NCBI GenBank assembly: GCA_934643825.1
Contig: CAKUCW010000048.1
Location: forward strand, 1 to 16,132
Direction: 5' to 3'
DNA length: 16,132 bases
DNA from: an uncultured Clostridia bacterium
GTDB lineage: Bacteria > Bacillota > Clostridia > Christensenellales > Aristaeellaceae
In this document: one piece after another, positions 7,972-16,066 of the stretch
How positions within the stretch are numbered: the first letter of the stretch is position 1
Layout of the letters: each line of letters opens with the position of its first letter
Translations under genes and position numbers: made by a program
Notes under the pieces: generated by a model
Databases searched by the model: none
What the model saw: only the letters and a program-made list of their open reading frames with translations
Told to the model about the DNA's origin: nothing

Positions 7972-8028
7972 AAAACCGCACAGGCACGTTTGGCTTTTTC
8001 ATTCCGTGCCTGTTTTCGCGGCGGTTTT
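7972..8028 (+). other. Long leader hairpin upstream of the membrane protein gene
   Basis: AAAACCGC (7972-7979) pairs with GCGGTTTT (8021-8028), and inside it ACAGGCACG (7980-7988) pairs with CGTGCCTGT (8005-8013), giving 17 bp with a one-sided bulge (8014-8020). It ends in a short T run and lies between the promoter at 7903 and the gene at 8077. It could be an attenuator or a bidirectional terminator; the T-tract is only four bases and lies within the stem. Confidence 0.55.
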
Positions 8029-8076
8029 GATCCATGATTTTGGAATGAAAACAATTTAAGGACGGAGTGAAAGCCC

Positions 8077-8634
8077 ATGCAAAATCAGACAATTTCGATC
8101 CGCAGGAGCGTGGAGCGCAAAGTACCCGGCTATGTAAAGGTCATTGTCTTCCTGCTGTATGCCGCAACGCTGCTTTTTACGATACTGGGCTCGATGTTCG
8201 GTATCCTCTTTCTGCCGCTGGCTCTCGGCTCGCTCTTTGGCGGATGGTATCTGATGGGCGAAGCCCGCGTGATCTATGAATATCGGCTGGATGGCAAAAC
8301 GCTGACCGTCATGCGCACCAGCGGCATGCGTTCGCGCCAGAAGGAGGTCGAGTTCTTTACGCTCGATTTGAACGACCTCATCGTGGTTGCCGGCGAGGGG
8401 ACGCAGAGTATGCAGGATGCGGAAAAGCTGACCCGGCAGGGCGAAAGAAAGCGCGTCTGTTACGATGTTTCCGCGCAGGATTCCAATCGGGCGTGCGCGT
8501 TTCTCTATGCGAAGGGGAGCGGCGCAGACAGCGGACGCTTTGTTCGGGTATGTTTTCTGCCGTATCCGGATCTTGTGGGCGCAATCCGCACGCTTTGCCC
8601 GGGAAAGGTGATGATAACCGATGGCGAGATATGA
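8077..8634 (+). CDS. Small membrane protein of unknown function
   Basis: A 185-residue protein with two adjacent hydrophobic helices (about 20-38 and 40-58) near the N terminus and a soluble C-terminal part. I do not recognise a catalytic motif. The block after the helices (IYEYRLDGKTLTVMR, then EFFTLDLNDL) reminds me of the clostridial DUF6106 family, where a Tyr-Glu-Tyr strand follows two helices, but this is from memory and weak. GGAG lies nine bases before the ATG. The gene has its own promoter with a structured leader. Its last 14 bases overlap the AraC-type regulator gene, so the two are translationally coupled. Function is unknown. Confidence 0.8.
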   Translation: MQNQTISIRRSVERKVPGYVKVIVFLLYAATLLFTILGSMFGILFLPLALGSLFGGWYLMGEARVIYEYRLDGKTLTVMRTSGMRSRQKEVEFFTLDLNDLIVVAGEGTQSMQDAEKLTRQGERKRVCYDVSAQDSNRACAFLYAKGSGADSGRFVRVCFLPYPDLVGAIRTLCPGKVMITDGEI

Positions 8635-9568
8635 AAACGAAACGCAGAGCATGATCGAAGATCCACCCAACCTGCCATGCCGGAATTATCCGGCGGCAAC
8701 GTCGTCGATGATCATTTCCCTGACGGATATCCCGTGGTATCCGCCGTATACGCCGGATGGCAGCCATTATCACAACTGCCTTGAAATCGGGCTGTGTCTT
8801 TCCGGAGAGGGCACGGTGGAAATGAGCGGTTCAAGCTGGCGCTTTTCGGCAGGGGCGCTGCTGATGGTGCCCAAAGGGGTCTATCATGCGCAGCATAATG
8901 CGGGCGAACCGTTTACACATTGGCGCTATATCGCCGTGGACAGCGACCGTCTGCTGACGCAGGTGCCGCGCTGGTGCGCCAAAGCGATTCGGGAAGCCAT
9001 GCAGACGACGTGGCACAGCGGGCTGTATCTGCCGCCGGGGGATGAGGACGGCGCACGCGCTGCATCGATCATCCACACGATGTTCGATCTGGAGAGGAGC
9101 GGCGGAAACGTCCTGCCGGAACTGGAGGCTTATCTGATTCTGCTGATGACGGGGCTGGCGAATCTGCGAAGCCGGGAGAAGGAAACGGACGTGATGGAGG
9201 GCATGGATGCGCCGCTCGTGCCGCCGGCGCTGGAGCCTGCGCTGCTGTATGTTGCCCAGCACTATACGGAAGAGATTCTGGTTGAGCAGATGGCGCGGAG
9301 CTGCATGATGAGCGAGAGCCATTTCAGGCGGCTGTTTACGACGCTGGTCGGCGTTTCGCCGCTGGAATATATCAATCGCTATCGCATCCACCGCTCGCTG
9401 AATCTCCTTCGCTCAACGAGCGAGCCGATTCAGAATATCGCCGTGCAGACGGGATTCCCGTCCATTACGACGTTCAATCGGAACTTTCAGCGCTGTGTCG
9501 GGCAGAATCCATCCGCATGGCGGAAAAACGCGCAGAAAGCGCGTGAATGGGCATGCGAAATAAAATAA
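8621..9568 (+). CDS. AraC-family transcriptional regulator with cupin sensor domain
   Basis: A 315-residue protein. The N-terminal half (about 45-110) is a cupin-type ligand domain with HYHNCLEIGLCLSGEG and the VPKGVYHAQHN turn, typical of sugar-sensing AraC regulators. The C-terminal 100 residues (about 205-305) hold the two helix-turn-helix motifs: EEILVEQMARSCMMSESHFRRLF, then IQNIAVQTGF and FNRNFQRCVGQNPSAW. Such proteins usually activate neighbouring sugar uptake and hydrolase genes when the inducer is bound. The neighbour here is the solute-binding protein, permease and beta-galactosidase operon 216 bases downstream on the same strand. The ATG at 8621 has AAAGGTG about ten bases upstream and overlaps the preceding gene; a later Met11 is possible but has no good ribosome binding site. 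Confidence 0.9.
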   Translation: MARYENETQSMIEDPPNLPCRNYPAATSSMIISLTDIPWYPPYTPDGSHYHNCLEIGLCLSGEGTVEMSGSSWRFSAGALLMVPKGVYHAQHNAGEPFTHWRYIAVDSDRLLTQVPRWCAKAIREAMQTTWHSGLYLPPGDEDGARAASIIHTMFDLERSGGNVLPELEAYLILLMTGLANLRSREKETDVMEGMDAPLVPPALEPALLYVAQHYTEEILVEQMARSCMMSESHFRRLFTTLVGVSPLEYINRYRIHRSLNLLRSTSEPIQNIAVQTGFPSITTFNRNFQRCVGQNPSAWRKNAQKAREWACEIK

Positions 9569-9610
9569 ACCAGTCCGAAAACGAAGAAATGGTCAAAAAT
9601 GAACAGATTG

Positions 9611-9660
9611 CGGTTGAAAATGCACATCATTGTGTCGGGAACTATGATAGAATGTATACA
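9611..9660 (+). promoter_or_regulatory. Probable activator-dependent promoter of the sugar transport operon
   Basis: The 215-base gap between the AraC gene and the binding-protein gene has no ORF. An AT-rich block with TATGAT, TAGAAT and TATACA (9643-9660) offers overlapping -10 boxes, but no good -35 lies at the right distance. A weak -35 fits a promoter driven by the AraC protein. CACA-TCAT-TGTG (9623-9634) is a small inverted repeat just upstream that could be part of the activator site. Exact boxes are uncertain. Confidence 0.4.
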
Positions 9661-9783
9661 AGAAATCGGCACAAGAAAGTGAATGGAAGTGCAAAATCCA
9701 CAAAACACACTTGTTGATTTGCGTCAATTTGCTTTGCCGAGAAGAAAGAAACGACGACCAAGAAAGAGGAGGACTGGATTTTT

Positions 9784-11037
9784 ATGAAAAAGTTCGTTAC
9801 CCTGATGCTGGCGCTCGCAATGACGATCAGTGCGCTGGGCGCTCTGGCTGAGGCGGATGGAAAGATCACGATCTGGACTTGGGACCCGACCTTCAACATC
9901 AAGGCGATGCAGATCGCGAAAGAAATGTATCAGAAAGATCATCCTGACGTAGAGATCGACATTCAGGAAAAGCTTTCCGAAGATATTGAAACTGCGGTTA
10001 TCGCTTCCAATGGCGACACCAGCACGCTGCCGGACATCCTGCTCGTTCAGGACAACTCTTTCCAGAAATTCGTCACCAACTATCCGGAAGTTTACGCCGA
10101 CCTGACCGGTAAGTACGACTACGAAGGCTTTGCTCAGGGCAAGCTCGCGTACTCCATCGTGGACGGTAAGAACCACGGCATTCCGTTCGACGCCGGCACT
10201 GCCGTCGCCGCTTACCGCACGGATTACCTCGAGGCCGCCGGCTACACCGCCGATGACCTGAAGGACATCACCTGGGAACGCTTCATCGAGATTGGCCGCG
10301 ACGTGAAGGCGAAGACCGGTCGTCCGATGCTCTCCGGTCAGGCGGGCGCGGTGGATACCGTTCTCATCATGCTCCAGAGCTGCGGCGCTTCCATGTTCAA
10401 CGAGGATGGCTCCGTCAACCTGAAGGACAACGAGCAGCTGAAGGAAGTTATCGACTTCTACGCCACCATGGTTAAGGAAGGCATCTTCATCGAAGTCAAC
10501 ACCTGGGACGAGTACATCGGCACGCTCTCCAACCAGACCGTCGTCGGCACCATTCAGGGCTGCTGGATCCTCTCTACCATCATGAGCCTGGACAACCAGA
10601 AGGGTCTGTGGGCGATGACCAACCTGCCGAAGCTCGTCAAGGCTGAGGGCGCGACCAACTACTCCAGCAACGGCGGCTCCAGCTGGGCGATCATCAACGA
10701 TAAGGACCTTGACCTTGCGCTTGATTTCATGCAGATGTATCGCAACGTTGATTTCTACAACGAGATTCTGCCGGCTACCTCCGCGATCGCGACCTACACC
10801 CCGGCGAAGGAAGGCTCCAACTACACTGCGGGCTCCGAGTTCTTCAACGGCGAACCGATCTTTGCCGAGATCGTTGAATTCGGTGCGCAGACTCCGTCCA
10901 ACATCACCGGTCCGTACTACTACGACGCTCGTGAAGCGCTGGGCACTGCCATCACCAACATCATTCTCCAGGGCGGCGACGTGGATACCGAGCTTGCGAC
11001 TGCGGAAGATACGGTGAACTTCACCATGGGCTTCTGA
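9784..11037 (+). CDS. Extracellular sugar-binding protein of an ABC importer (family 1 type)
   Basis: A 417-residue secreted solute-binding protein. The signal peptide (residues 1-22: KK, a hydrophobic core, then ALGALA before Glu23) ends in an Ala-x-Ala type cleavage site. The mature protein starts with the typical ITIWTWDPTFN of carbohydrate-binding proteins, followed by the PDILLVQD and GIPFDAGTAVAAYRTDYLEAAG blocks of that family. It captures an oligosaccharide or galactoside outside the cell and passes it to the two permeases that follow. There is no lipobox cysteine, unlike most Gram-positive binding proteins, so attachment to the cell surface is unexplained. A strong AGGAGG (9767-9772) lies 11 bases before the ATG. 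Codon choice is strongly C-ending, as in highly expressed genes. A stem-loop after the stop probably favours this part of the mRNA. Confidence 0.93.
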   Translation: MKKFVTLMLALAMTISALGALAEADGKITIWTWDPTFNIKAMQIAKEMYQKDHPDVEIDIQEKLSEDIETAVIASNGDTSTLPDILLVQDNSFQKFVTNYPEVYADLTGKYDYEGFAQGKLAYSIVDGKNHGIPFDAGTAVAAYRTDYLEAAGYTADDLKDITWERFIEIGRDVKAKTGRPMLSGQAGAVDTVLIMLQSCGASMFNEDGSVNLKDNEQLKEVIDFYATMVKEGIFIEVNTWDEYIGTLSNQTVVGTIQGCWILSTIMSLDNQKGLWAMTNLPKLVKAEGATNYSSNGGSSWAIINDKDLDLALDFMQMYRNVDFYNEILPATSAIATYTPAKEGSNYTAGSEFFNGEPIFAEIVEFGAQTPSNITGPYYYDAREALGTAITNIILQGGDVDTELATAEDTVNFTMGF

Positions 11038-11062
11038 TTCTGACGGAAGTTTCTTGAGATCG

Positions 11063-11093
11063 ACTGCCGCTCTGGGTATTCCGGGGCGGCAGT
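11063..11093 (+). terminator. Intercistronic stem-loop after the binding-protein gene
   Basis: Positions 11063-11075 pair with 11081-11093 (13 bp, two G-T wobbles, 5-base loop), followed by TTCTTCC. The T-tract is poor, so it is more likely a partial terminator or a 3' mRNA stabiliser. This arrangement commonly makes binding protein more abundant than permeases in sugar ABC operons. Confidence 0.65.
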
Positions 11094-11136
11094 TCTTCCC
11101 ATAAGGGGTTAATCAAAGAGAGGTAGGTGGCTTATC

Positions 11137-12051
11137 ATGACCAACACCGCATCCGCGCAGAAGAAGAAAAAACGCCTGTCCATGCACCAGAAGCAGAGTC
11201 TGGCGGGCTGGGCGTTCCTGACGCCTGCGACGTTGCTGATTTTCATCATGAGCTTTTATCCGATGTTCAGCGCTCTGCTGACTTCCTTCAAGCGCGGCAA
11301 ACCGACGGCGTTGGTCTGGTCTGATCCGCTCTGGAGAAACTACCAGTTCATGCTCAAGGACAAGGTGTTTATCCAGTCCGTGACCAATACGCTGACGTAT
11401 CTGATCATTCAGGTGCCGATCATGCTGATTCTGGCTGTGATTTTTGCGTCTCTGCTCAACAACAGGGATCTCAAATTCCGCGGTCTGTTCAGAACGTGCA
11501 TCTTCCTGCCGTGCGCAACGGGTCTGGTTGCATACTCGATGATCTTCCGCACGCTGTTCACCTACGACGGCATGGTCAACAACGTCCTGATCAAGTTCGG
11601 CGTGCTTTCCGAGGCAATCAACTGGCTCAACGATCCGATTTACGCCAAAGCGGTGATCATCATCGGTCTGGTTTGGCGCTGGACGGGTTACAACATGGTC
11701 TTCTACCTTTCTGCCATGCAGAGCATTGATTACTCGATCTATGAAGCGGCGCGAATCGACGGCGCGAACTCGGTGCAGCAGCTCATGCGCATCACCATTC
11801 CGCTGCTGCGCCCGATCATTCTGGTGACGGCGATCATGTCCACCAACGGTACGCTCCAGCTCTTTGACGAATCCGTCAACCTGACACGCGGCGGCCCGGG
11901 CAACATGACGATCACCATGTCGCACTATATCTACAACACGATGTTCACCAAGAACCCGAATTTCGGCTATGCCGCCGCGATGTCCTTTGTCATTTTGGTC
12001 ATGGTCGCGGTACTGGCTGCCATCCAGATGAAAGTGGGTGATAAGCGATGA
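11137..12051 (+). CDS. Sugar ABC importer permease, LacF/MalF-like
   Basis: A 304-residue inner-membrane permease with about six helices, the first at about 24-45 after a basic N terminus. The ATPase-docking EAA loop is EAARIDGANS (203-212) with IPLLRP (221-226), the class motif of carbohydrate uptake family 1 permeases. FRTCIFLPCATG and WRWTGYNMVFYLSAMQSI are typical of the first permease of such pairs. It forms the membrane channel with the next gene product. The ATG at 11137 follows an AGAGGTAGG ribosome binding region. Its stop overlaps the next start (ATGA, 12048-12051). No ATPase gene is in the operon, so a shared MsmK/UgpC-type ATPase from elsewhere is expected. Confidence 0.93.
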   Translation: MTNTASAQKKKKRLSMHQKQSLAGWAFLTPATLLIFIMSFYPMFSALLTSFKRGKPTALVWSDPLWRNYQFMLKDKVFIQSVTNTLTYLIIQVPIMLILAVIFASLLNNRDLKFRGLFRTCIFLPCATGLVAYSMIFRTLFTYDGMVNNVLIKFGVLSEAINWLNDPIYAKAVIIIGLVWRWTGYNMVFYLSAMQSIDYSIYEAARIDGANSVQQLMRITIPLLRPIILVTAIMSTNGTLQLFDESVNLTRGGPGNMTITMSHYIYNTMFTKNPNFGYAAAMSFVILVMVAVLAAIQMKVGDKR

Positions 12052-12872
12052 GAGAGGGCGCAGTTCGCAAACATGTTACGCGCACGATCATGTATCTTTT
12101 CCTGATTATCGCGTCGCTGATTTCTGTATTCCCGCTGTATTGGAGCTTCATCTCCGCGTTTAACAACACCCAGCAGATTCTGGGCGGCTGGATGCTCCCC
12201 AGCACGCACCTGTTTGAGAATTTGCAGCACCTGTTCGAGCAGCATAACGTCATGCGTGCGCTGAAGAACTCGTTTGCAACGACCATTCTGCAAACGCTGA
12301 TTGCGCTGGCGGTCAGCTCGATCGCGGGCTATGGCTTTGAAATCTATCATGACAAGGCGAAGGATACCGTCATGGCGATTCTGATGCTGGCGATGATGGT
12401 GCCGTTCGTGGCGGTTCTCGTTCCGCTGTTCCAGATGTTCACAAAGGCGAAGCTCATCAACACCTGGGCTGCCTTTATCCTGCCGAGCATCGCGACGCCG
12501 TTTTTGATCATGTACTTCAGAAACAGCGCACGCAGCTTCCCGAGGGACACGCTTGAAGCGGCACGCATCGACGGGTTGAACGAATTCCAGATCTTCGTCC
12601 GGATGTTCATCCCAATGATGAAGCCGACCTACGCCTCTGCCGCGACCATCACGTTCATGAACGCGTGGAACGCGTATCTCTGGCCCAAGGTCGTCATGCA
12701 GACCAACGAAGCGATCACCATGCCGATGCTGGTTGCCAACACGATGGGCGGCTACGTCATCGATTACGGCGTGGTTATGGCGGCGGTTACGATCTGCTCG
12801 CTGCCGACGGTCATCATCTTCTTCTGCCTGCAAAAGAGTTTCACGAACGCGGTTGCGGGTGCTGTCAAATAA
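12048..12872 (+). CDS. Sugar ABC importer permease, LacG/MalG-like
   Basis: A 274-residue membrane permease, the second of the pair. The first helix is at about 13-33, with ISVFPLYWSFISAF typical of MalG-like proteins. The EAA loop is EAARIDGLNEF (170-180) with IPMMKP (188-193). The MNAWNAYLWPKVVM block and the ending QKSFTNAVAGAVK are usual for this family. Translation starts by overlap with the preceding permease (ATGA), so the two are coupled. It forms the translocation pore with its partner for the sugar delivered by the binding protein. Substrate is inferred to be a galactoside or a related oligosaccharide because a beta-galactosidase gene follows. Confidence 0.93.
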   Translation: MREGAVRKHVTRTIMYLFLIIASLISVFPLYWSFISAFNNTQQILGGWMLPSTHLFENLQHLFEQHNVMRALKNSFATTILQTLIALAVSSIAGYGFEIYHDKAKDTVMAILMLAMMVPFVAVLVPLFQMFTKAKLINTWAAFILPSIATPFLIMYFRNSARSFPRDTLEAARIDGLNEFQIFVRMFIPMMKPTYASAATITFMNAWNAYLWPKVVMQTNEAITMPMLVANTMGGYVIDYGVVMAAVTICSLPTVIIFFCLQKSFTNAVAGAVK

Positions 12873-12881
12873 TGGTACAAT
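12853..12881 (+). promoter_or_regulatory. Possible internal promoter before lacZ
   Basis: TTGCGG (12853-12858), a 17-base spacer and TACAAT (12876-12881) with an extended -10 TGG directly before it form a plausible promoter overlapping the end of the permease gene. It would give lacZ some independent expression. The -35 is only a partial match. Confidence 0.4.
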
Positions 12882-12891
12882 GAACTCAATA

Positions 12892-12937
12892 AGGGGGGCT
12901 GCATCGCTGAATATTCAGCCTGTCAGCCTCTCTTTTT
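12892..12937 (+). terminator. Terminator-like stem-loop between permease and lacZ, with an inner palindrome
   Basis: AGGGGGGCTG (12892-12901) pairs with CAGCCTCTCT (12924-12933) with two G-U pairs, followed by four more T residues. Its loop contains the perfect 14-base palindrome GCTGAATATTCAGC (12906-12919). It can act as a partial terminator or attenuator reducing read-through into lacZ, and the palindrome could be an operator for the weak promoter just upstream. Confidence 0.5.
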
Positions 12938-12958
12938 GCATCGAAAGGAAAGAAGCAT

Positions 12959-15900
12959 ATGAATTTTGACGTGAGCAAACTCAAAGATCCCATGTTCTTT
13001 GAAGAGAACAGGGTCGCGGCACATTCCGATCATGTGGCTTACGCCGACATGGAGGAGCTTTCCCGTGGTGAAACCAGCCTGCGCTATTCGCTCAATGGAC
13101 TTTGGAAATTCCATCACGCGCTGAACGCAGGGCAGGTGATTGCCGGCTTTGAAGCGGCGGATTTTGACAGCCGCGGCTGGGCGGATATCCGCGTTCCGGC
13201 GCATATCCAGATGGAGGGATACGGCGTTCCGCAGTATGCCAACGTGCAGTATCCGTGGGACGGATTCCAGCATGTAGAGATCGGTGAAATTCCGCAGGAA
13301 TATAACCCTGTCGCCAGCTATATCAAGACGTTCTTTGTGCCGGAACAGATGGTCGGCAAGCGTCTCTTTATCTCCTTCCAGGGCGCGGAGAGCTGCATCG
13401 CCGTCTGGCTGAACGGACACTATGTCGGCTTCTCGTCGGATTCCTTCACGCCCAGCGACTTTGAGCTGACGCAGTACCTCGTTGAAGGCGAAAATAAGCT
13501 TGCCTGCCGCGTTGAGCGTTGGAGCGCGGGCAGCTGGCTGGAAGATCAGGACTTCATGCGCTTCTCCGGCATTTTCCGCGACGTCTATCTGTACGCCATC
13601 CCCAAGGCGCATATCGCGGATATCCGCGTCAGGACGCTGCTGGATGACAGCTATACGGATGCGACGCTTGACCTGGCGATGAAGATGGAGCTGGATCAGG
13701 CTGCCGGTGCATGCCGCGTGAAGATGGAGCTGCTTGACTGCGGCGAGGTCATTGCCGCGGCGGAGCGTGTGGCGCAGAGCGAGCTTGACGTGCAGATGCC
13801 GGTCAAAGCCCCGCGCCTGTGGAGCAGCGAAGCGCCGAATCTGTATGATCTGCTGCTTACGGTCGAGGACGGCAGCGGCGAGGTGCTGGAAGTCATTCGC
13901 CAGCGCGTCGGCTTCCGCAAGTTTGAGCTGAAAGACGCCATCATGTACCTCAACGGCAAGCGCATCGTGTTCAAGGGCACGAACCGCCACGATTTCTGCG
14001 CCGAAAGCGGTCGAGCCATTTCGGAGGATAAGATTCGCCGCGACCTGCTGACCATGAAGCGCAACAACATCAACGCCGTTCGCACCTCTCACTATCCCAA
14101 CAGCAGTGCGCTCTATGCGATTTGCGATGAGCTGGGTCTTTACGTCATCGACGAAAACAACATGGAAACGCACGGCATTTGGGACGCGGTTGCACGCGGC
14201 GGAAAGCCGATTGAATATGCGCTGCCGGGCAACCGCATGGAGTGGATGCCGATCCTGCTGGATCGCGTGAATTCCACCTATCAGCGCGACAAGAATCACG
14301 CCAGCATCCTCATCTGGAGCTGCGGCAACGAGTCCTTCGGCGGCGACGTCATCTTTGAGATGAGCCAGAAGTTCCGCCAGCTGGACAACACGCGTCTGGT
14401 TCATTACGAGGGCGTTGCGCATGACCGCCGCCGCAACGAAACGACCGATATGGAAAGCCAGATGTATACGCCGGTCGCGAAAATCAAGGAGTACCTTGCC
14501 GAGCATCGCGAGCGTCCGTTCATCCTCTGCGAATATACGCACGCGATGGGCAACTCGAACGGCGCCATGCACTGGTATACCGAATATGCTTACGAGGAGC
14601 CGCTCTATCAGGGCGGATTCATCTGGGACTACATCGATCAGTCCATCCGCACGAAGGATCGTTACGGCAACACGACCTACGCTTACGGCGGCGATTTCGG
14701 CGACCGTCCCTGCGACTACAACTTCTGCGGCAACGGCATTGCCTACGGCAACGGCGAGGAAAGCCCGAAGATGCAGGAGGTCAAATACAATTATCAGAAC
14801 ATCATCGCCAAAGTGACCGATACGAAGGCGGTGATCACCAACCGTTCGATGTTCACCAATACGAATGCGTTTGACTGTGTCGTGACGCTTCAGCGCAACG
14901 GTGAGAAGATCGCTTCCGCGCCGCTGGCGACCGATGTGCCGCCGATGGAGAGCCGTGAATATGACCTGCCGTTTGCGCATCAGGTGCGCGGCGGTGAATA
15001 CGCCGTGACGCTGTCCTTCTGCCAGAAGGAGGATACGCCGTGGGCGCCGCGTGGATACGAAGTGGCGTTCGCGCAGGGCGTTTACAAGGTTGAGGAAGAA
15101 GAAAAGTTCGAGCGCTATGCGCCGCTGCGCGTCGTTCGCGGCGATTTCAACACGGGCGTGCTCGGCGAGCATTTCAGCGTGCTTTTCGGCGACCTCAAGG
15201 GCGGATTGACGAGCTATCGCTGGGGCGGCAAGGAAATGCTCAAGTCCATTCCGAAGCCGAACTTCTGGCGTGCGCCGAACGATAACGACTGCGGAAGCAA
15301 TATGCCGCTGCGATATGCGCAGTGGAAGATCGCTTCCATGTATGCGGCGACGAACGCGACTGAGGAACTGGCGAAGAAGAACGCGCATCCTGTCGCGACG
15401 GAGAACCCGGACGGCTCCGTGACCATCAGCTACACCTACGGACTGGGCACAAAGCCGGATGCGCAGTGCGAGCTGACGTATACCGTGCATCCCTGCGGAC
15501 AGGTGGACGTGCGTCTTGATTATGATCCGGTCGCCGAGCTGGGCGATATGCCGGAATTCGGCGTGATGCTCAAGATGGATGCGGATTACGATCAGATTCG
15601 CTTCTATGGCTACGGTCCGAATGAAAACTATGTGGACCGCCGCGAAGGCGCACGTCTGGGCATCTACAAAACGACGACCCGCGAGAATATGTCCAAGTAT
15701 CTGGTTCCGCAGGAATGCGGCAACCGCACGGGCGTGCGCTGGGCAGAGGTGACGGACTATCGCGGACGCGGTCTGCGCTTTGCGGGCGACGGCATGGAGT
15801 TCTCCGCTCTGCCGTATACGCCGCATGAGCTGGAAAACGCCATGCACGATTACGAGCTGCCGCCGGTTCATTACACGGTGATCCGTGTGAACATGCAGCA

Positions 15901-16006
15901 GATGGGTATCGCGGGCGACGACAGCTGGGGTGCGAAAACGCACGAGGAATACCTGCTCGATGCGAGCAAACATATGAGCTTCACATTCAGCTTTAAGGGA
16001 ATTTGA
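12959..16006 (+). CDS. lacZ: Beta-galactosidase, large GH2 type
   Basis: A 1015-residue cytosolic enzyme of glycoside hydrolase family 2 with the full length of the E. coli LacZ class. In order it has the sugar-binding jelly-roll (about 45-215, with SFQGAESCIAVWLNGHYVG), an immunoglobulin-like domain (about 220-320), the TIM barrel (about 325-615) and the C-terminal beta-sandwich and small-chain domain (about 720-1010, with FWRAPNDND). The acid/base is Glu458 in WSCGNES and the nucleophile is Glu525 in CEYTHAMGN, matching Glu461 and Glu537 of E. coli. There is no signal peptide. It hydrolyses lactose or other beta-galactosides brought in by the importer encoded upstream. AAAGGA lies nine bases before the ATG. 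The gene is intact and followed by a strong terminator. Confidence 0.95.
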   Translation: MNFDVSKLKDPMFFEENRVAAHSDHVAYADMEELSRGETSLRYSLNGLWKFHHALNAGQVIAGFEAADFDSRGWADIRVPAHIQMEGYGVPQYANVQYPWDGFQHVEIGEIPQEYNPVASYIKTFFVPEQMVGKRLFISFQGAESCIAVWLNGHYVGFSSDSFTPSDFELTQYLVEGENKLACRVERWSAGSWLEDQDFMRFSGIFRDVYLYAIPKAHIADIRVRTLLDDSYTDATLDLAMKMELDQAAGACRVKMELLDCGEVIAAAERVAQSELDVQMPVKAPRLWSSEAPNLYDLLLTVEDGSGEVLEVIRQRVGFRKFELKDAIMYLNGKRIVFKGTNRHDFCAESGRAISEDKIRRDLLTMKRNNINAVRTSHYPNSSALYAICDELGLYVIDENNMETHGIWDAVARGGKPIEYALPGNRMEWMPILLDRVNSTYQRDKNHASILIWSCGNESFGGDVIFEMSQKFRQLDNTRLVHYEGVAHDRRRNETTDMESQMYTPVAKIKEYLAEHRERPFILCEYTHAMGNSNGAMHWYTEYAYEEPLYQGGFIWDYIDQSIRTKDRYGNTTYAYGGDFGDRPCDYNFCGNGIAYGNGEESPKMQEVKYNYQNIIAKVTDTKAVITNRSMFTNTNAFDCVVTLQRNGEKIASAPLATDVPPMESREYDLPFAHQVRGGEYAVTLSFCQKEDTPWAPRGYEVAFAQGVYKVEEEEKFERYAPLRVVRGDFNTGVLGEHFSVLFGDLKGGLTSYRWGGKEMLKSIPKPNFWRAPNDNDCGSNMPLRYAQWKIASMYAATNATEELAKKNAHPVATENPDGSVTISYTYGLGTKPDAQCELTYTVHPCGQVDVRLDYDPVAELGDMPEFGVMLKMDADYDQIRFYGYGPNENYVDRREGARLGIYKTTTRENMSKYLVPQECGNRTGVRWAEVTDYRGRGLRFAGDGMEFSALPYTPHELENAMHDYELPPVHYTVIRVNMQQMGIAGDDSWGAKTHEEYLLDASKHMSFTFSFKGI

Positions 16007-16020
16007 GCGATGTAAAAAGC

Positions 16021-16054
16021 GCGGTCTGCCGAAAATCGGCAGACCGCCTTTTTT
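16021..16054 (+). terminator. Intrinsic terminator of the sugar operon
   Basis: A perfect 12-bp stem (16021-16032 with 16036-16047) with loop AAA is followed by C and six T residues. It lies 14 bases after the lacZ stop and closes the operon. Confidence 0.95.
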
Positions 16055-16066
16055 GACGTATAGGAA

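Noticed and set aside
7678..8078. Short ORFs in the 7528-8076 gap (95 codons on plus, 90 codons on minus)
   Set aside because: They run across the folded element, the dispersed repeat, terminator-like hairpins and a promoter. They have no convincing ribosome binding site, and the repeat copies do not preserve a common protein frame.
9569..9783. Catabolite (cre) site before the sugar operon
   Set aside because: I looked for a TGNAANCGNWNWCA-like palindrome and found none with acceptable matches.
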